Of a stretch of 64,000 nucleotides of DNA, positions 37,047-44,471 are shown piece by piece. The stretch comes from a virus: IMG/VR virus record IMGVR_UViG_3300042691_021643, positions 1 through 64,000 of that record; one strand, 5' to 3'. A program made the position numbers and the translations under genes. Below the pieces are notes generated by a model. It made no database searches. It worked only from the letters and a program-made list of their open reading frames with translations, and had not been told where the DNA came from. Position 1 is the stretch's first letter; each line of letters opens with the position of its first letter.

Positions 37047-37472
37047 ATGGAAGAAAAAAAATATGTCGGAGATTTAATTCTTTTAAGAGGAGTACCAGGT
37101 AGTGGTAAATCTACATTAGGTAAAACAATTTTAAGATGTTTAGCTTCAGATGATCCTGACGTTATTTCTGCGGATGATTTTTTTCTTGACGAAAAGGGTA
37201 ATTATATTTTTGATTCCACAAAATTAAAAGAGGCACATGCACAATCACAACAAAGATGTGCAACAAAAATGAAAAATGAATTTTCAAGAATTGTTGTCGC
37301 GAATACCTTTACACAGAAATGGGAAATGGACGCATATTACGAAATGGCGGAAAGATACAATTACAGGGTTTTTAGTGTGATTGTTGAAAATAGACACGGA
37401 AATTTAAATATTCACGATGTTCCCGAAGAAAAAGTTGAACAAATGAAAAATAGATTTGATGTTTCTCTTTAA
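37047..37472 (+). CDS. Polynucleotide kinase-like P-loop kinase
   Basis: A 141-residue kinase with P-loop GVPGSGKST (15-23), the SADDFF motif (~42) and VVANTFTQKWEMDAYYEMAE, like the N4BP2/PNK kinase family that phosphorylates 5'-OH RNA ends. It lacks the C-terminal phosphatase of T4 Pnk. Its stop overlaps the ligase start, so kinase and ligase are made together as an RNA-repair pair. Confidence 0.8.
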   Translation: MEEKKYVGDLILLRGVPGSGKSTLGKTILRCLASDDPDVISADDFFLDEKGNYIFDSTKLKEAHAQSQQRCATKMKNEFSRIVVANTFTQKWEMDAYYEMAERYNYRVFSVIVENRHGNLNIHDVPEEKVEQMKNRFDVSL

Positions 37473-38542
37473 TGTTAGATATATTAGAAAAATATCACAA
37501 TGATGGTCTGTTATTAAAACAGACACACCCAACATTACCTTTAACAATTTGGAATTACTCACCAAAAGTTCAATATGATAACTTATGGGATGATGTTATT
37601 ATTCAATGTAGAGGATTAGTTACCGATGTTGATGGTAATATTGTTGCTCGACCTTTTCCAAAATTTTTTAATTACGAAGAATTAAAACCCGAACAGATAC
37701 CAAACGAACCATTTGATGTTTTTGAAAAATTAGATGGGTCTTTAGGTATATTATTTAATTATGAAGGTCAATGGGTATTTGCAACTCGTGGATCATTTAC
37801 ATCCGATCAAGCAAAAAGAGGATGGGAACTTCTTCAAAAATATGACTACCAAAGATTAATTGAGGATAAAACATATCTATTTGAAATAATTTATAAAGAA
37901 AATCGTATTGTTGTTGATTATGATTATGAAGATCTAATAATGCTCGGTGTAATTGACAATATCGATGGTTACGAATATAAAATATTTGACGAAAGAATCC
38001 ATCTTGAAGGTGTTAGGTTCGTTAATATGTATAGAAATCTTGGATTTAAATTTGTTAAAAAATATGATGGTATAAAAGACTATTCAACCCTAAAAGAAAT
38101 AATCAAAGATAATGAAGAGGGATTCGTTATTAGATTTCAAAATGGGTTTAGAATGAAAATAAAAGGTGTAGAATATTGTCGTCTCCATAAAATCCTAACA
38201 AACATCTCAAATAGAGATATTTGGGAATCTTTAAAAAATGGAGAATCATTAGATAAAATTATTGAAAAGGTACCCGATGAATTTTATAATTGGGTAAAAG
38301 AAACAAAAAATAAATTTGAGTCAGAATTTGATAAAATAAAAAAAGAATATGAATGGATATTCAAAGTTATTATGAGATCGGAAAATTCAAATGAAAGAAA
38401 AGTATTCGCACAATTTGCAATAAAATACAAATATTCTTCAATTCTATTTTCTATGTATGATAATAAACCATATAATCAAACAATATGGAAAATCCTATAT
38501 CCTGAGTATTCGAAACCTTTTAAAAAAAATGATAATGAGTAA
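37472..38542 (+). CDS. Rnl1-like RNA ligase
   Basis: A 356-residue ATP-dependent RNA ligase. The adenylated Lys is in EKLDGS (85-90). Upstream is the typical RGLVTDVDGNIVARPFPKFF, and the later motifs are FATRGSF, EEGFVIRF and MKIKG. Length is close to T4 Rnl1 (374 aa). Such ligases reseal tRNAs cut by host anticodon nucleases. The dense tRNA array from 41.7 kb provides a clear substrate. Confidence 0.93.
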   Translation: MLDILEKYHNDGLLLKQTHPTLPLTIWNYSPKVQYDNLWDDVIIQCRGLVTDVDGNIVARPFPKFFNYEELKPEQIPNEPFDVFEKLDGSLGILFNYEGQWVFATRGSFTSDQAKRGWELLQKYDYQRLIEDKTYLFEIIYKENRIVVDYDYEDLIMLGVIDNIDGYEYKIFDERIHLEGVRFVNMYRNLGFKFVKKYDGIKDYSTLKEIIKDNEEGFVIRFQNGFRMKIKGVEYCRLHKILTNISNRDIWESLKNGESLDKIIEKVPDEFYNWVKETKNKFESEFDKIKKEYEWIFKVIMRSENSNERKVFAQFAIKYKYSSILFSMYDNKPYNQTIWKILYPEYSKPFKKNDNE

Positions 38543-38963
38543 ATTAAAATTGTATTTAGACGATGTTCGTGTTCCAAAAGACAATAGTTGGATTCTTGTA
38601 AAAGACTATGGTGAATTTGTAAGTACCATATTAAAACATGGTTTAGAAAGTTTTGATACCATTTCTTTGGATCACGATTTGGGTGAGACTGCAATGGCTG
38701 AATATTTTAACAATGTTTACCCAAACTATGAACTGAACTACGATAACATAAAAGAAAAAACTGGATTGGATTGTGCGAAATGGTTGGTGAATCATTATTT
38801 GGAAAAACCAAAAGAAAATTTTACCTTTCCACTTGTTTATACTCATTCCGCAAACCCGATAGGTTCCGCAAATATTATGGGTTATATAAACAATTTTTTA
38901 AAAAACATGAGACAACCCCAAACATGTATTAGGGTACGTATTGATCACACAATAAACGAATAA
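38535..38963 (+). CDS. Cyclic-phosphate receiver-like protein
   Basis: A 142-residue protein starting MSKLKLYLDDVRVPKDNSWI, with ISLDHDLGE (~50) and VYTHSANPIGSANIMGYI. These features match the receiver-like cyclic-phosphate-processing domain that comparative genomics links to RNA-repair operons. It would act on 2',3'-cyclic phosphate ends, which neither the kinase nor the ligase here can handle. I chose the second of two close ATGs. It overlaps the ligase gene by 8 nt. Confidence 0.75.
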   Translation: MSKLKLYLDDVRVPKDNSWILVKDYGEFVSTILKHGLESFDTISLDHDLGETAMAEYFNNVYPNYELNYDNIKEKTGLDCAKWLVNHYLEKPKENFTFPLVYTHSANPIGSANIMGYINNFLKNMRQPQTCIRVRIDHTINE

Positions 38964-39427
38964 TGAATATATTTTTTTTAGATAAAGATCCAAAAAAATG
39001 TGCAGAATACCATTGTGATAAACATGTTGTTAAAATGATATTGGAAACCGCACAATTATTATGTTCCGCACATTGGGTAACAGGTTCACAAGCACAATAC
39101 AAATTATCTCACAAAAATCACCCATGTTCAATATGGGTCAGGGAATCACTATCAAACTATTTGTACCTTTGCGAAATTGGATTGGAATTATGTTACGAAT
39201 ACACATATCGTTATGGTAAAAAACATAAATCACAAGAAGTAATTGAATGGTGTGTAATAAATAAAGTAAAAATTTCTGACAAAGGTATTACAGAATTACC
39301 TAAAGCAATGCCAGATAAATACAAAGTTAGTTGTCCAATACAATCATATAGAAATTATTATATTGGTGACAAAATAAATTTTGCATCTTGGAAAAATAGA
39401 GAGACACCTTTTTGGTTTTCCAATTAA
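38963..39427 (+). CDS. Conserved phage protein, function unknown
   Basis: A 154-residue protein of a family often seen in large phages: MNIFFLDKDPKKCAEYHCDK, HVVKMILETAQLLCSAHW, HKNHPCSIWVRES, then ELPKAMPDKY and SYRNYYIGDK. Conserved His, Cys, Lys and Trp residues suggest an enzyme. Its place in the RNA-repair run suggests nucleic acid as substrate, but I have no firm function. Confidence 0.75.
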   Translation: MNIFFLDKDPKKCAEYHCDKHVVKMILETAQLLCSAHWVTGSQAQYKLSHKNHPCSIWVRESLSNYLYLCEIGLELCYEYTYRYGKKHKSQEVIEWCVINKVKISDKGITELPKAMPDKYKVSCPIQSYRNYYIGDKINFASWKNRETPFWFSN

Positions 39428-39454
39428 TTTTAAATATCTTTGAAAAAAAATTTA

Positions 39455-39775
39455 ATGAAAACATACAGCAATGACATCGTGGTTGATTTGACTAAAAATT
39501 ATCAAGATTTTCGCCATTTCTATGATGAAAATAAAAGTATAATTTATAAATCAATTATTGAGATTTTCGAAAAATTTAAAACAACCAAGAAAAAAAATCT
39601 AAAACTTCTTGTTAAAGCAACAATCATGGATTTGGAATTTGAAACCGAATTCTGTTATCGTAAAAATGAGAATTTTGTATTAATGAGGGATCTAATGCCG
39701 TATTTTGAACAAATAGAAGATTTCGAGACTTGCACGAGAATAAGAGATTTAAGTAAAGAATTAAACACCATATAA
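39455..39775 (+). CDS. Small helical protein
   Basis: A 106-residue protein; a TTG 15 nt upstream is an alternative start. The C-terminus (LMPYFEQIEDFETCTRIRDL) resembles that of the gene at 58007 (IFEDLENYEECFVLKQKY), so the two may be paralogues. Function unknown. The stop overlaps the next ATG. Confidence 0.65.
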   Translation: MKTYSNDIVVDLTKNYQDFRHFYDENKSIIYKSIIEIFEKFKTTKKKNLKLLVKATIMDLEFETEFCYRKNENFVLMRDLMPYFEQIEDFETCTRIRDLSKELNTI

Positions 39776-40125
39776 TGAAAATAATCGTTGCGGGTGGTCG
39801 TGATTTTAGTGATTACGAACTACTAAAAGAAAAATTAGACGAATTGATTGGTGAAAATAAAGAGGATCTCGAAATAGTTTCAGGAATGGCTAGAGGGGCT
39901 GATACTTTAGGGGTACAATACGCGAATGAGAGAGGTTACAAAATTAAGAAGTTTCCAGCACAATGGGATAAGTACGGAAAGAGTGCGGGTTATAAAAGAA
40001 ATGAAGAAATGGCGAATTATGGTAATACTTGTATTTGTTTTTGGGATGGTAATAGTAAGGGCACGAAACATATGATCGATCTATCAAATAAATATAAATT
40101 AAACACTATTGTTATTAGATATTGA
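39775..40125 (+). CDS. SLOG-family (YpsA-related) protein
   Basis: A 116-residue Rossmann-like protein. MKIIVAGGRDFSDYELLKEK, IVSGMARGADTLGVQYA and CICFWDGNSKGTKHMIDLS are the three signature regions of the DUF2493/SLOG superfamily, which binds nucleotide-like ligands. Related SLOG proteins work in nucleotide signalling or with DprA. A strong terminator follows, closing the RNA-repair operon. Confidence 0.88.
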   Translation: MKIIVAGGRDFSDYELLKEKLDELIGENKEDLEIVSGMARGADTLGVQYANERGYKIKKFPAQWDKYGKSAGYKRNEEMANYGNTCICFWDGNSKGTKHMIDLSNKYKLNTIVIRY

Positions 40126-40153
40126 TCTATATTTAACAAAAAAATATTACATA

Positions 40154-40192
40154 AATGTCAACTAAAAAAAAGTTGACATTTTTTTTTTAATT
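40154..40192 (+). terminator. Terminator ending RNA-repair operon
   Basis: AATGTCAACT aaaaaaa AGTTGACATT followed by a long T run gives a canonical intrinsic terminator. Confidence 0.9.
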
Positions 40193-40234
40193 ATAAAACT
40201 TTTCAAGTATTTATTGTTGATTCCATTTTAATAT

Positions 40235-41293
40235 ATGAATAAAAATAAAGTACTTTTCATCTTAAAAAGAAAAAATAATTATGATGGAATAAAGGATTCA
40301 CATGTCGGTATGAGTACCGGATTGTACAATTCGGCATCTTTTATGAACGATATGTTAAATGATTCAGGTATTGAGTCCCATATTTCAGTCGTGATTGATA
40401 ATAATTGTATTGATAGGGAAGTTACAAAATACAAACCAACACATGTTATTATTGAGGCACTTTGGGTTGTACCGTCTAAATTTTATGTTCTATGTAAACT
40501 ACACCCAAAGGTAAAATGGATAATTAGATTACATAGTGAAATACCATTTTTAGCAAATGAAGGTATGGCATTAGATTGGTTGGGTGATTATATATTTTAT
40601 GAAAATGTTTATATTGGGACAAATGCACCCAGAGCAACGAGAGAATTGAGAGATTTCATAAAACATAAAGTGAATTGGTCAAGTAAACAGATAAATGAAA
40701 AGATAATTTATCTTCCAAATTTTTATCCTCAAGAATATAAAATAAAAAAATACGATAGAAATAAAGATACCATCGATATAGGTTGTTTTGGTGCAATTAG
40801 ACCAATGAAAAACCATTTAATGCAAGCAATTGCGGCAGTTAAATTTGCTGAAAGTATAGGTAAAAAATTAAGATTTCATATAAATTCAGGTAGAGTTGAA
40901 CAAAAAGGAGATGCAGTATATAATAATTTAAAAAGTTTTTTTGCACATTTATCCGATTCAGAACATCAATTAATTAACCACTCTTGGGCACCGAGAGAAG
41001 ATTTTTTGGAAATATGTGGTAAAATGGATATAGGTATGCAGGTTTCATTTTCAGAAACATTTAATATTGTTGCCGCGGATTTAGTTAGTCAGGGTGTCCC
41101 TGTAATTTCCTCGGATGAACTTCCTTGGATCAACCGTATTTTTACCGCAAAACCAACAGAAACAAGAGATATATATTTAAAATTATTGTTAACACATTTA
41201 TTACCAAAGGTAAATTTGATAACAAACCAATATTTATTAAGGGGTTATACCAATAAGACACGTAAAATTTGGGTAAATTATTTTAAAAAATGA
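40235..41293 (+). CDS. GT-B glycosyltransferase
   Basis: A 352-residue enzyme of GT4-like build. The N-terminal part includes VKWIIRLHSEIPFLANEG, and the C-terminal part IDIGCFGAIRPMKNHLMQAI and ETFNIVAADLVSQGVPVISS, which forms the nucleotide-sugar site. It starts a unit that reads into the tRNA region. Target unknown. Confidence 0.8.
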   Translation: MNKNKVLFILKRKNNYDGIKDSHVGMSTGLYNSASFMNDMLNDSGIESHISVVIDNNCIDREVTKYKPTHVIIEALWVVPSKFYVLCKLHPKVKWIIRLHSEIPFLANEGMALDWLGDYIFYENVYIGTNAPRATRELRDFIKHKVNWSSKQINEKIIYLPNFYPQEYKIKKYDRNKDTIDIGCFGAIRPMKNHLMQAIAAVKFAESIGKKLRFHINSGRVEQKGDAVYNNLKSFFAHLSDSEHQLINHSWAPREDFLEICGKMDIGMQVSFSETFNIVAADLVSQGVPVISSDELPWINRIFTAKPTETRDIYLKLLLTHLLPKVNLITNQYLLRGYTNKTRKIWVNYFKK

Positions 41294-41598
41294 CAAATAA
41301 AAAAGAAAAAAACAATAAAATGAAAAACTATTCAGGAAAAAAGAAAAAAGAAATTATAGAACACAAAACAAAAGAAAAAAATAAAGATTATTCTGTTATT
41401 ATTTTTGATTGGGTTGATGGTGTTTTAGTAAAAACAGAAACATTTTTTAAAACAATAGAAGAAGCAAAAGAATTTGTTGAAACTAAAACAGGAGACATAA
41501 AAATATATAACATAGACAAACAAGTAATACATTCTGAAAAAAAAGAAAAGAAATATGCTAAAATAAAAAATAAAGAAGATGACGATACTTACGCATAA
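41290..41598 (+). CDS. Lys-rich small protein
   Basis: A 102-residue protein overlapping the glycosyltransferase stop by 4 nt. The first ~35 residues are Lys/Asn-rich. The middle (YSVIIFDWVDGVLVKTETFF) is a beta-type segment and the end is charged. No family recognised. Confidence 0.6.
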   Translation: MTNKKEKNNKMKNYSGKKKKEIIEHKTKEKNKDYSVIIFDWVDGVLVKTETFFKTIEEAKEFVETKTGDIKIYNIDKQVIHSEKKEKKYAKIKNKEDDDTYA

Positions 41599-41628
41599 TT
41601 TTAATAATTAAATGTAACGTAAAAAAAA

Positions 41629-41652
41629 ATCTCTTAAAATTTTAAGAGATTT
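41629..41652 (+). terminator. Terminator before tRNA-Leu
   Basis: The perfect palindrome AATCTCTTAAAATTTTAAGAGATT with a following T run ends the upstream protein unit just before the tRNA promoter. Confidence 0.85.
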
Positions 41653-41683
41653 TTTGTTTTAAGGAATATATTGTTTATCTTTG
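41653..41683 (+). promoter_or_regulatory. Bacteroidota-type promoter for tRNA-Leu unit
   Basis: TTTG at 41653-41656 and TATCTTTG at 41676-41683 are 19 nt apart, matching the known Bacteroidota consensus TTTG-N19-TAnnTTTG. A boxA follows 5 nt downstream. Confidence 0.8.
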
Positions 41684-41687
41684 TTTT

Positions 41688-41699
41688 GTTCTTTGACAT
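41688..41699 (+). promoter_or_regulatory. boxA-like antitermination site
   Basis: GTTCTTTGACAT matches the rRNA boxA that binds NusB/NusE (E. coli rrn: TGCTCTTTAACA). It sits between promoter and tRNA-Leu. An identical copy lies at 41811-41822, after the tRNA. Confidence 0.65.
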
Positions 41700-41713
41700 T
41701 TTTGGAAATAGTT

Positions 41714-41802
41714 GCCCCGGTGGTGGAACAGGTAGACACGCAGGACTTAAAATCCTGTGGACCGAAACGTCCGTGCGGGTTCGATTCCCGCCTGGGGCAC
41801 CA
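41714..41802 (+). tRNA. tRNA-Leu (TAA)
   Basis: Full class II cloverleaf. The acceptor is GCCCCGG/CTGGGGC, the anticodon loop is CTTAAAA in stem CAGGA/TCCTG, and there is a variable arm and the T-arm GCGGG-TTCGATT-CCCGC. CCA is encoded. It is the first tRNA of the region. Confidence 0.95.
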
Positions 41803-41810
41803 ATACTATC

Positions 41811-41822
41811 GTTCTTTGACAT
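41811..41822 (+). promoter_or_regulatory. boxA-like site inside processing stem
   Basis: A second GTTCTTTGACAT, identical to 41688-41699, here forming part of the left arm of the inverted repeat. Confidence 0.6.
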
Positions 41823-41839
41823 ATAAGGAGAAACAAATT

Positions 41840-42205
41840 ATGGAAATACTTTTCTTTATTTTAGGAATTACTTCCGTGGTGGTTATTGCGACCGCAATAG
41901 TTGCTGTGGTAAGTATTGTTAAGGTAACAAAGTTACAAACAAAAGTTAAAGATGGTTTTGATGGTGTTTATCATTCAATTGATAATACACATACTTCCAT
42001 CGATAACACAAAAAGAGATACTCACGATAACATCGGAAGATTAAATGAAGAAGTTAATCGTAGAGTTGATAACCTCGAAAGAGAAACCTTCTCACAGTTA
42101 GATTCTCGATTAGATAAGTTGGAAACGAAGTTAAAAACTTACGTTCACACTAATGCAACCATGATGAAACTTGCATTAGATACACATAAAGCAACATCAA
42201 AATAA
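41840..42205 (+). CDS. Membrane-anchored coiled-coil protein
   Basis: A 121-residue protein. I place the start at the ATG 9 nt after AAGGAG, one of the few true Shine-Dalgarno sequences here, instead of further upstream inside the tRNA. Residues ~2-28 are one membrane helix (ILFFILGITSVVVIATAIVA). The rest is a charged coiled coil (NEEVNRRVDNLERETFSQLD). It lies wholly inside the inverted repeat, between two tRNA genes. Function unknown. Confidence 0.75.
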   Translation: MEILFFILGITSVVVIATAIVAVVSIVKVTKLQTKVKDGFDGVYHSIDNTHTSIDNTKRDTHDNIGRLNEEVNRRVDNLERETFSQLDSRLDKLETKLKTYVHTNATMMKLALDTHKATSK

Positions 42206-42235
42206 AATAAAAGTCAAAAGAACGATAGTATTAAG

Positions 42236-42359
42236 GTTGAACGGGGAATGAAGATTAAGACACCTGTTGGTGGTTGGTGATTATCTTCGGAGTTGGAACC
42301 AACATAGTAATGCCGTTCGTAAAAGAGGATGTCCACTCGACCATCTTCCTCTTTCCTTC
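42236..42359 (+). ncRNA. Structured RNA segment, unknown
   Basis: Non-coding. GAACGG (42239) can pair with CCGTTC (near 42315), enclosing GAAGATAA/TTATCTTC and GTTGG/CCAAC pairings. A second hairpin follows: AAGAGGATG / CATCTTCCTCTT (about 42324-42354). It has no tRNA T-arm. It lies just after the inverted repeat and before tRNA-Arg. Confidence 0.45.
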
Positions 42360-42361
42360 TT

Positions 42362-42432
42362 GGTCTCATAGTTTAAGGGAAAAACGGTAGCCTTCTAAGC
42401 TTCTGATCCTAGTTCGAGTCTAGGTGAGACTA
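42362..42432 (+). tRNA. tRNA-Arg (TCT)
   Basis: Acceptor GGTCTCA/TGAGACT (with a G-T first pair), anticodon loop CTTCTAA, T-arm CCTAG-TTCGAGT-CTAGG. Discriminator A is followed by CA. AGA is a major Arg codon in this AT-rich genome. Confidence 0.88.
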
Positions 42433-42650
42433 CAAAGTTCCTGTAGGCCGCGGGATCGTAGTTCCTCTATTCCACTGACAAAAGTCAAGAAAAGAGCCAG
42501 ATCGTAAGCTGGATGGGTTGACAACTTTCCCACTGACTCGGAAAAAAGTTGTAAATTTTAAGCGGGTCCTCGCTTCCCACGGTTTAATAGTACAAGGATA
42601 ATGAAGGGAATAATACGACCCCTAAGACCTGCTTTTATTAAAAAAAATAA
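42433..42650 (+). ncRNA. String-of-hairpins RNA, unknown
   Basis: No reading frame. Visible helices include TGAC aaaa GTCA, CCAG atcgtaag CTGG, ACAACTTT / AAAGTTGT, and a closing stem AAGCGGGTC / GACCTGCTT (about 42558-42645). The last encloses TTCCC / GGGAA. Base composition is clearly richer in GC than the coding DNA. It could be one RNA of ~215 nt following tRNA-Arg. I recognise no known family. Confidence 0.5.
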
Positions 42651-42653
42651 AAT

Positions 42654-43085
42654 ATGAATTACAAATTAAAAGAAATGCCCGAAAAAGTATATTGGGCGGA
42701 AACAAAACAATTTACAGTTGAAAATGAAAATGGTGAAACATTTGATATTCGAATTGGTGAAAGTTCAAAATTTACTGAATATTGGATTTGGAAAGATCCG
42801 GGTGGATGGGAAGAAATTGATGATGATGATCTTATGGAGTATATAAATGAACAATTTGCCGATGATGAATGGGAATTTGAACTTTCTGCACAAAAAGAAA
42901 GAGAAGAAAAAATGGATAAAATTATTGATGAATATATTAAAGAAAATGGTGATCAAATAAAAATAGATGAATTAGTGTCTAAAATAAGTAGAGAAAATCT
43001 ATATCCACGAAATATCACATTTTACGAAGAGTTTTATCACAACTATCATTATGTCAATAAAAAAATAAAACAACTTAATAAATAA
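42654..43085 (+). CDS. Acidic unknown protein
   Basis: A 143-residue acidic protein with aromatic-rich first half (YWIWKDPGGWEEIDDDDLME) and a helical Lys/Glu second half. No family recognised. It is the first of three co-directional genes ending with the SPFH protein. Confidence 0.7.
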   Translation: MNYKLKEMPEKVYWAETKQFTVENENGETFDIRIGESSKFTEYWIWKDPGGWEEIDDDDLMEYINEQFADDEWEFELSAQKEREEKMDKIIDEYIKENGDQIKIDELVSKISRENLYPRNITFYEEFYHNYHYVNKKIKQLNK

Positions 43086-43087
43086 AA

Positions 43088-43291
43088 ATGGAAAATTATA
43101 GAAAAGTATTAATTTTTGTGATGTGTTTTTTGGTCACATTTATCGGTGGCATTATTGTTACAGAATTATCCGCCTATCTTTTAACTTTACCAAATACAAT
43201 TGCAAATATTTTTGGTTATATCATTTTAATCACTACCTTTGTATTGATCCTCTTATTAGGACATAAATTAGTAAAATCTTTAAACAAATAA
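43088..43291 (+). CDS. Small membrane protein, two helices
   Basis: A 67-residue protein with two hydrophobic helices (VLIFVMCFLVTFIGGIIVTE and IFGYIILITTFVLILLLG). It sits 11 nt ahead of the SPFH gene and may form a membrane complex with it. Function unknown. Confidence 0.7.
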   Translation: MENYRKVLIFVMCFLVTFIGGIIVTELSAYLLTLPNTIANIFGYIILITTFVLILLLGHKLVKSLNK

Positions 43292-43302
43292 AAAAAACAG
43301 TT

Positions 43303-44247
43303 ATGATTGGAATTATCACATTTACCTTATCGGTAGTAGTATTAGGAATTTTATTCGGAGTATTTAACTTCAAAAATTATTTGTCAGAACCTGACAAGTA
43401 CAATAATACAAAAATAAAAGCGAGTGCAGTTATTAAAGCGGTTGTTGTGTTTATTGTATCTATTATCTTGGCAATCATCAATCCAATTTCAGTTGAACGA
43501 ATTGATGTTGGACACGTAGGATTAAAAATCAACAACACCGGAGATGAAAAAGGTATCAGTAAGACCACATATGTAACGGGTTGGGTGTTTTATAATAGTT
43601 GGTTATCTCGTATTAAGGAGTATCCCGTGACCCAACAACATGTAGATTACGAAGAAACCGCAATCATCACAAAAGGTGGGTTCCAAGCGGTAATTAAACC
43701 AAGTTTTAACTGGTCTGTGAATCCATCCAATGCCGCTGATATGTATCAAAATCTCAGACAAGATGTTGATCAGATTAAAGAAACTTGGTTGAAGAACGCT
43801 ATTATAGGTGCCGTGAATGATGTTGCCAACTTATATAGTGTCGATTCAATTTTTAATCATCGAGCCGAATTTGAATCTGACATTGTAAAAGAATGTAATT
43901 TAAGGGTTAGTAAATGGTTTAACGTATCTCAATTAAGAACAAATATTGTTCCTCCAAAAGAGATCACGGAAGCCATCAACCAAAAGACCAAGGCGGTTCA
44001 AGAAGCTCAAGCGGCTATCCAACAAAAGATCGTGGCCGAAGCTCAGGCTTTAACACAGATCGCAAAGGCAAAAGGTGATAGTGCTCAAGCGGTGATTGCA
44101 GCATCCGGTAGGGCTGAAGCGGTGAGAAAAGAACAACAATACTTAACACCGATGTATATTGAGTATATTAGAGCACAAAGATGGGATGGTAAGTATCCAC
44201 AAACAATGCTCGGTTCTGGTGGAAATGTGTTGTTAAATTTGAAATAG
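43303..44247 (+). CDS. SPFH/band 7 membrane protein
   Basis: A 314-residue prohibitin-type protein. Two N-terminal hydrophobic segments (~2-20 and ~43-63) precede the band 7 domain (RIDVGHVGLKINNTGDEKG to VSKWFNVSQLRTNIVPPKEI). An Ala/Gln/Glu coiled coil (AQAAIQQKIVAEAQALTQIA) follows. Such proteins form membrane rings and influence host FtsH protease. In phage a role in membrane remodelling or protease control is plausible. Its codon use is less AT-rich than its neighbours. Confidence 0.88.
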   Translation: MIGIITFTLSVVVLGILFGVFNFKNYLSEPDKYNNTKIKASAVIKAVVVFIVSIILAIINPISVERIDVGHVGLKINNTGDEKGISKTTYVTGWVFYNSWLSRIKEYPVTQQHVDYEETAIITKGGFQAVIKPSFNWSVNPSNAADMYQNLRQDVDQIKETWLKNAIIGAVNDVANLYSVDSIFNHRAEFESDIVKECNLRVSKWFNVSQLRTNIVPPKEITEAINQKTKAVQEAQAAIQQKIVAEAQALTQIAKAKGDSAQAVIAASGRAEAVRKEQQYLTPMYIEYIRAQRWDGKYPQTMLGSGGNVLLNLK

Positions 44248-44254
44248 AATATTA

Positions 44255-44457
44255 AGTCAGGTGGCGGAATAGAATGTAATGATGATTTGGACGATTAGTC
44301 GACACGTAATCACGTGACTATTTCTATCCTTATCAGATGTTGAATCATCGAATCTTACATTCTTTGGTAGACGATAATCACGGAAACCTAATGAGGTAGA
44401 GAACGCAAGTGAGAGGTATCTGCGGATACCGTACGGGTTCGAATCCTGTCCTGACTA
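44255..44457 (+). tRNA. tRNA-Leu-like gene with large D-loop insertion
   Basis: Ends are tRNA-like: acceptor AGTCAGG/CCTGACT, T-arm ACGGG-TTCGAAT-CCTGT, a variable arm GGTATC/GATACC, discriminator A then CA. The Leu-type D-arm GCGGAAT...TTGGTAGACG is split by ~95 nt. The insert opens with AGAATGTAA and closes with TTACATTCT (9 bp), with GATGATT/AATCATC and TAGTC..ACGT aatc ACGT..GACTA nested inside. No normal 17-nt anticodon arm follows, so decoding is unclear. Confidence 0.6.
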
Positions 44458-44471
44458 CAATTTTGATATTT

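Larger units (their letters stand above)
41802..42232 (+). repeat. Inverted repeat flanking a small ORF
   Basis: AATACTATCGTTCTTTGAC (41802-41820) is the reverse complement of GTCAAAAGAACGATAGTATT (42213-42232) with one extra base. In RNA the two arms would close a ~20-bp stem around the reading frame at 41840. The layout resembles the processing stems around rRNA genes. The left arm includes the boxA and begins at the 3' end of tRNA-Leu. Confidence 0.75.

Noticed and set aside
41681-41839. Upstream extension of the 41840 gene
   Set aside because: The extension would translate through tRNA-Leu. The ATG at 41840 has a good Shine-Dalgarno sequence and starts a membrane helix.
44255-44457. Group I intron in tRNA-Leu
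   Set aside because: The insertion lies in the D-loop, is only ~95 nt, and shows no P7/P3 core or guanosine-binding site. Group I introns in tRNA-Leu sit in the anticodon loop and are longer.
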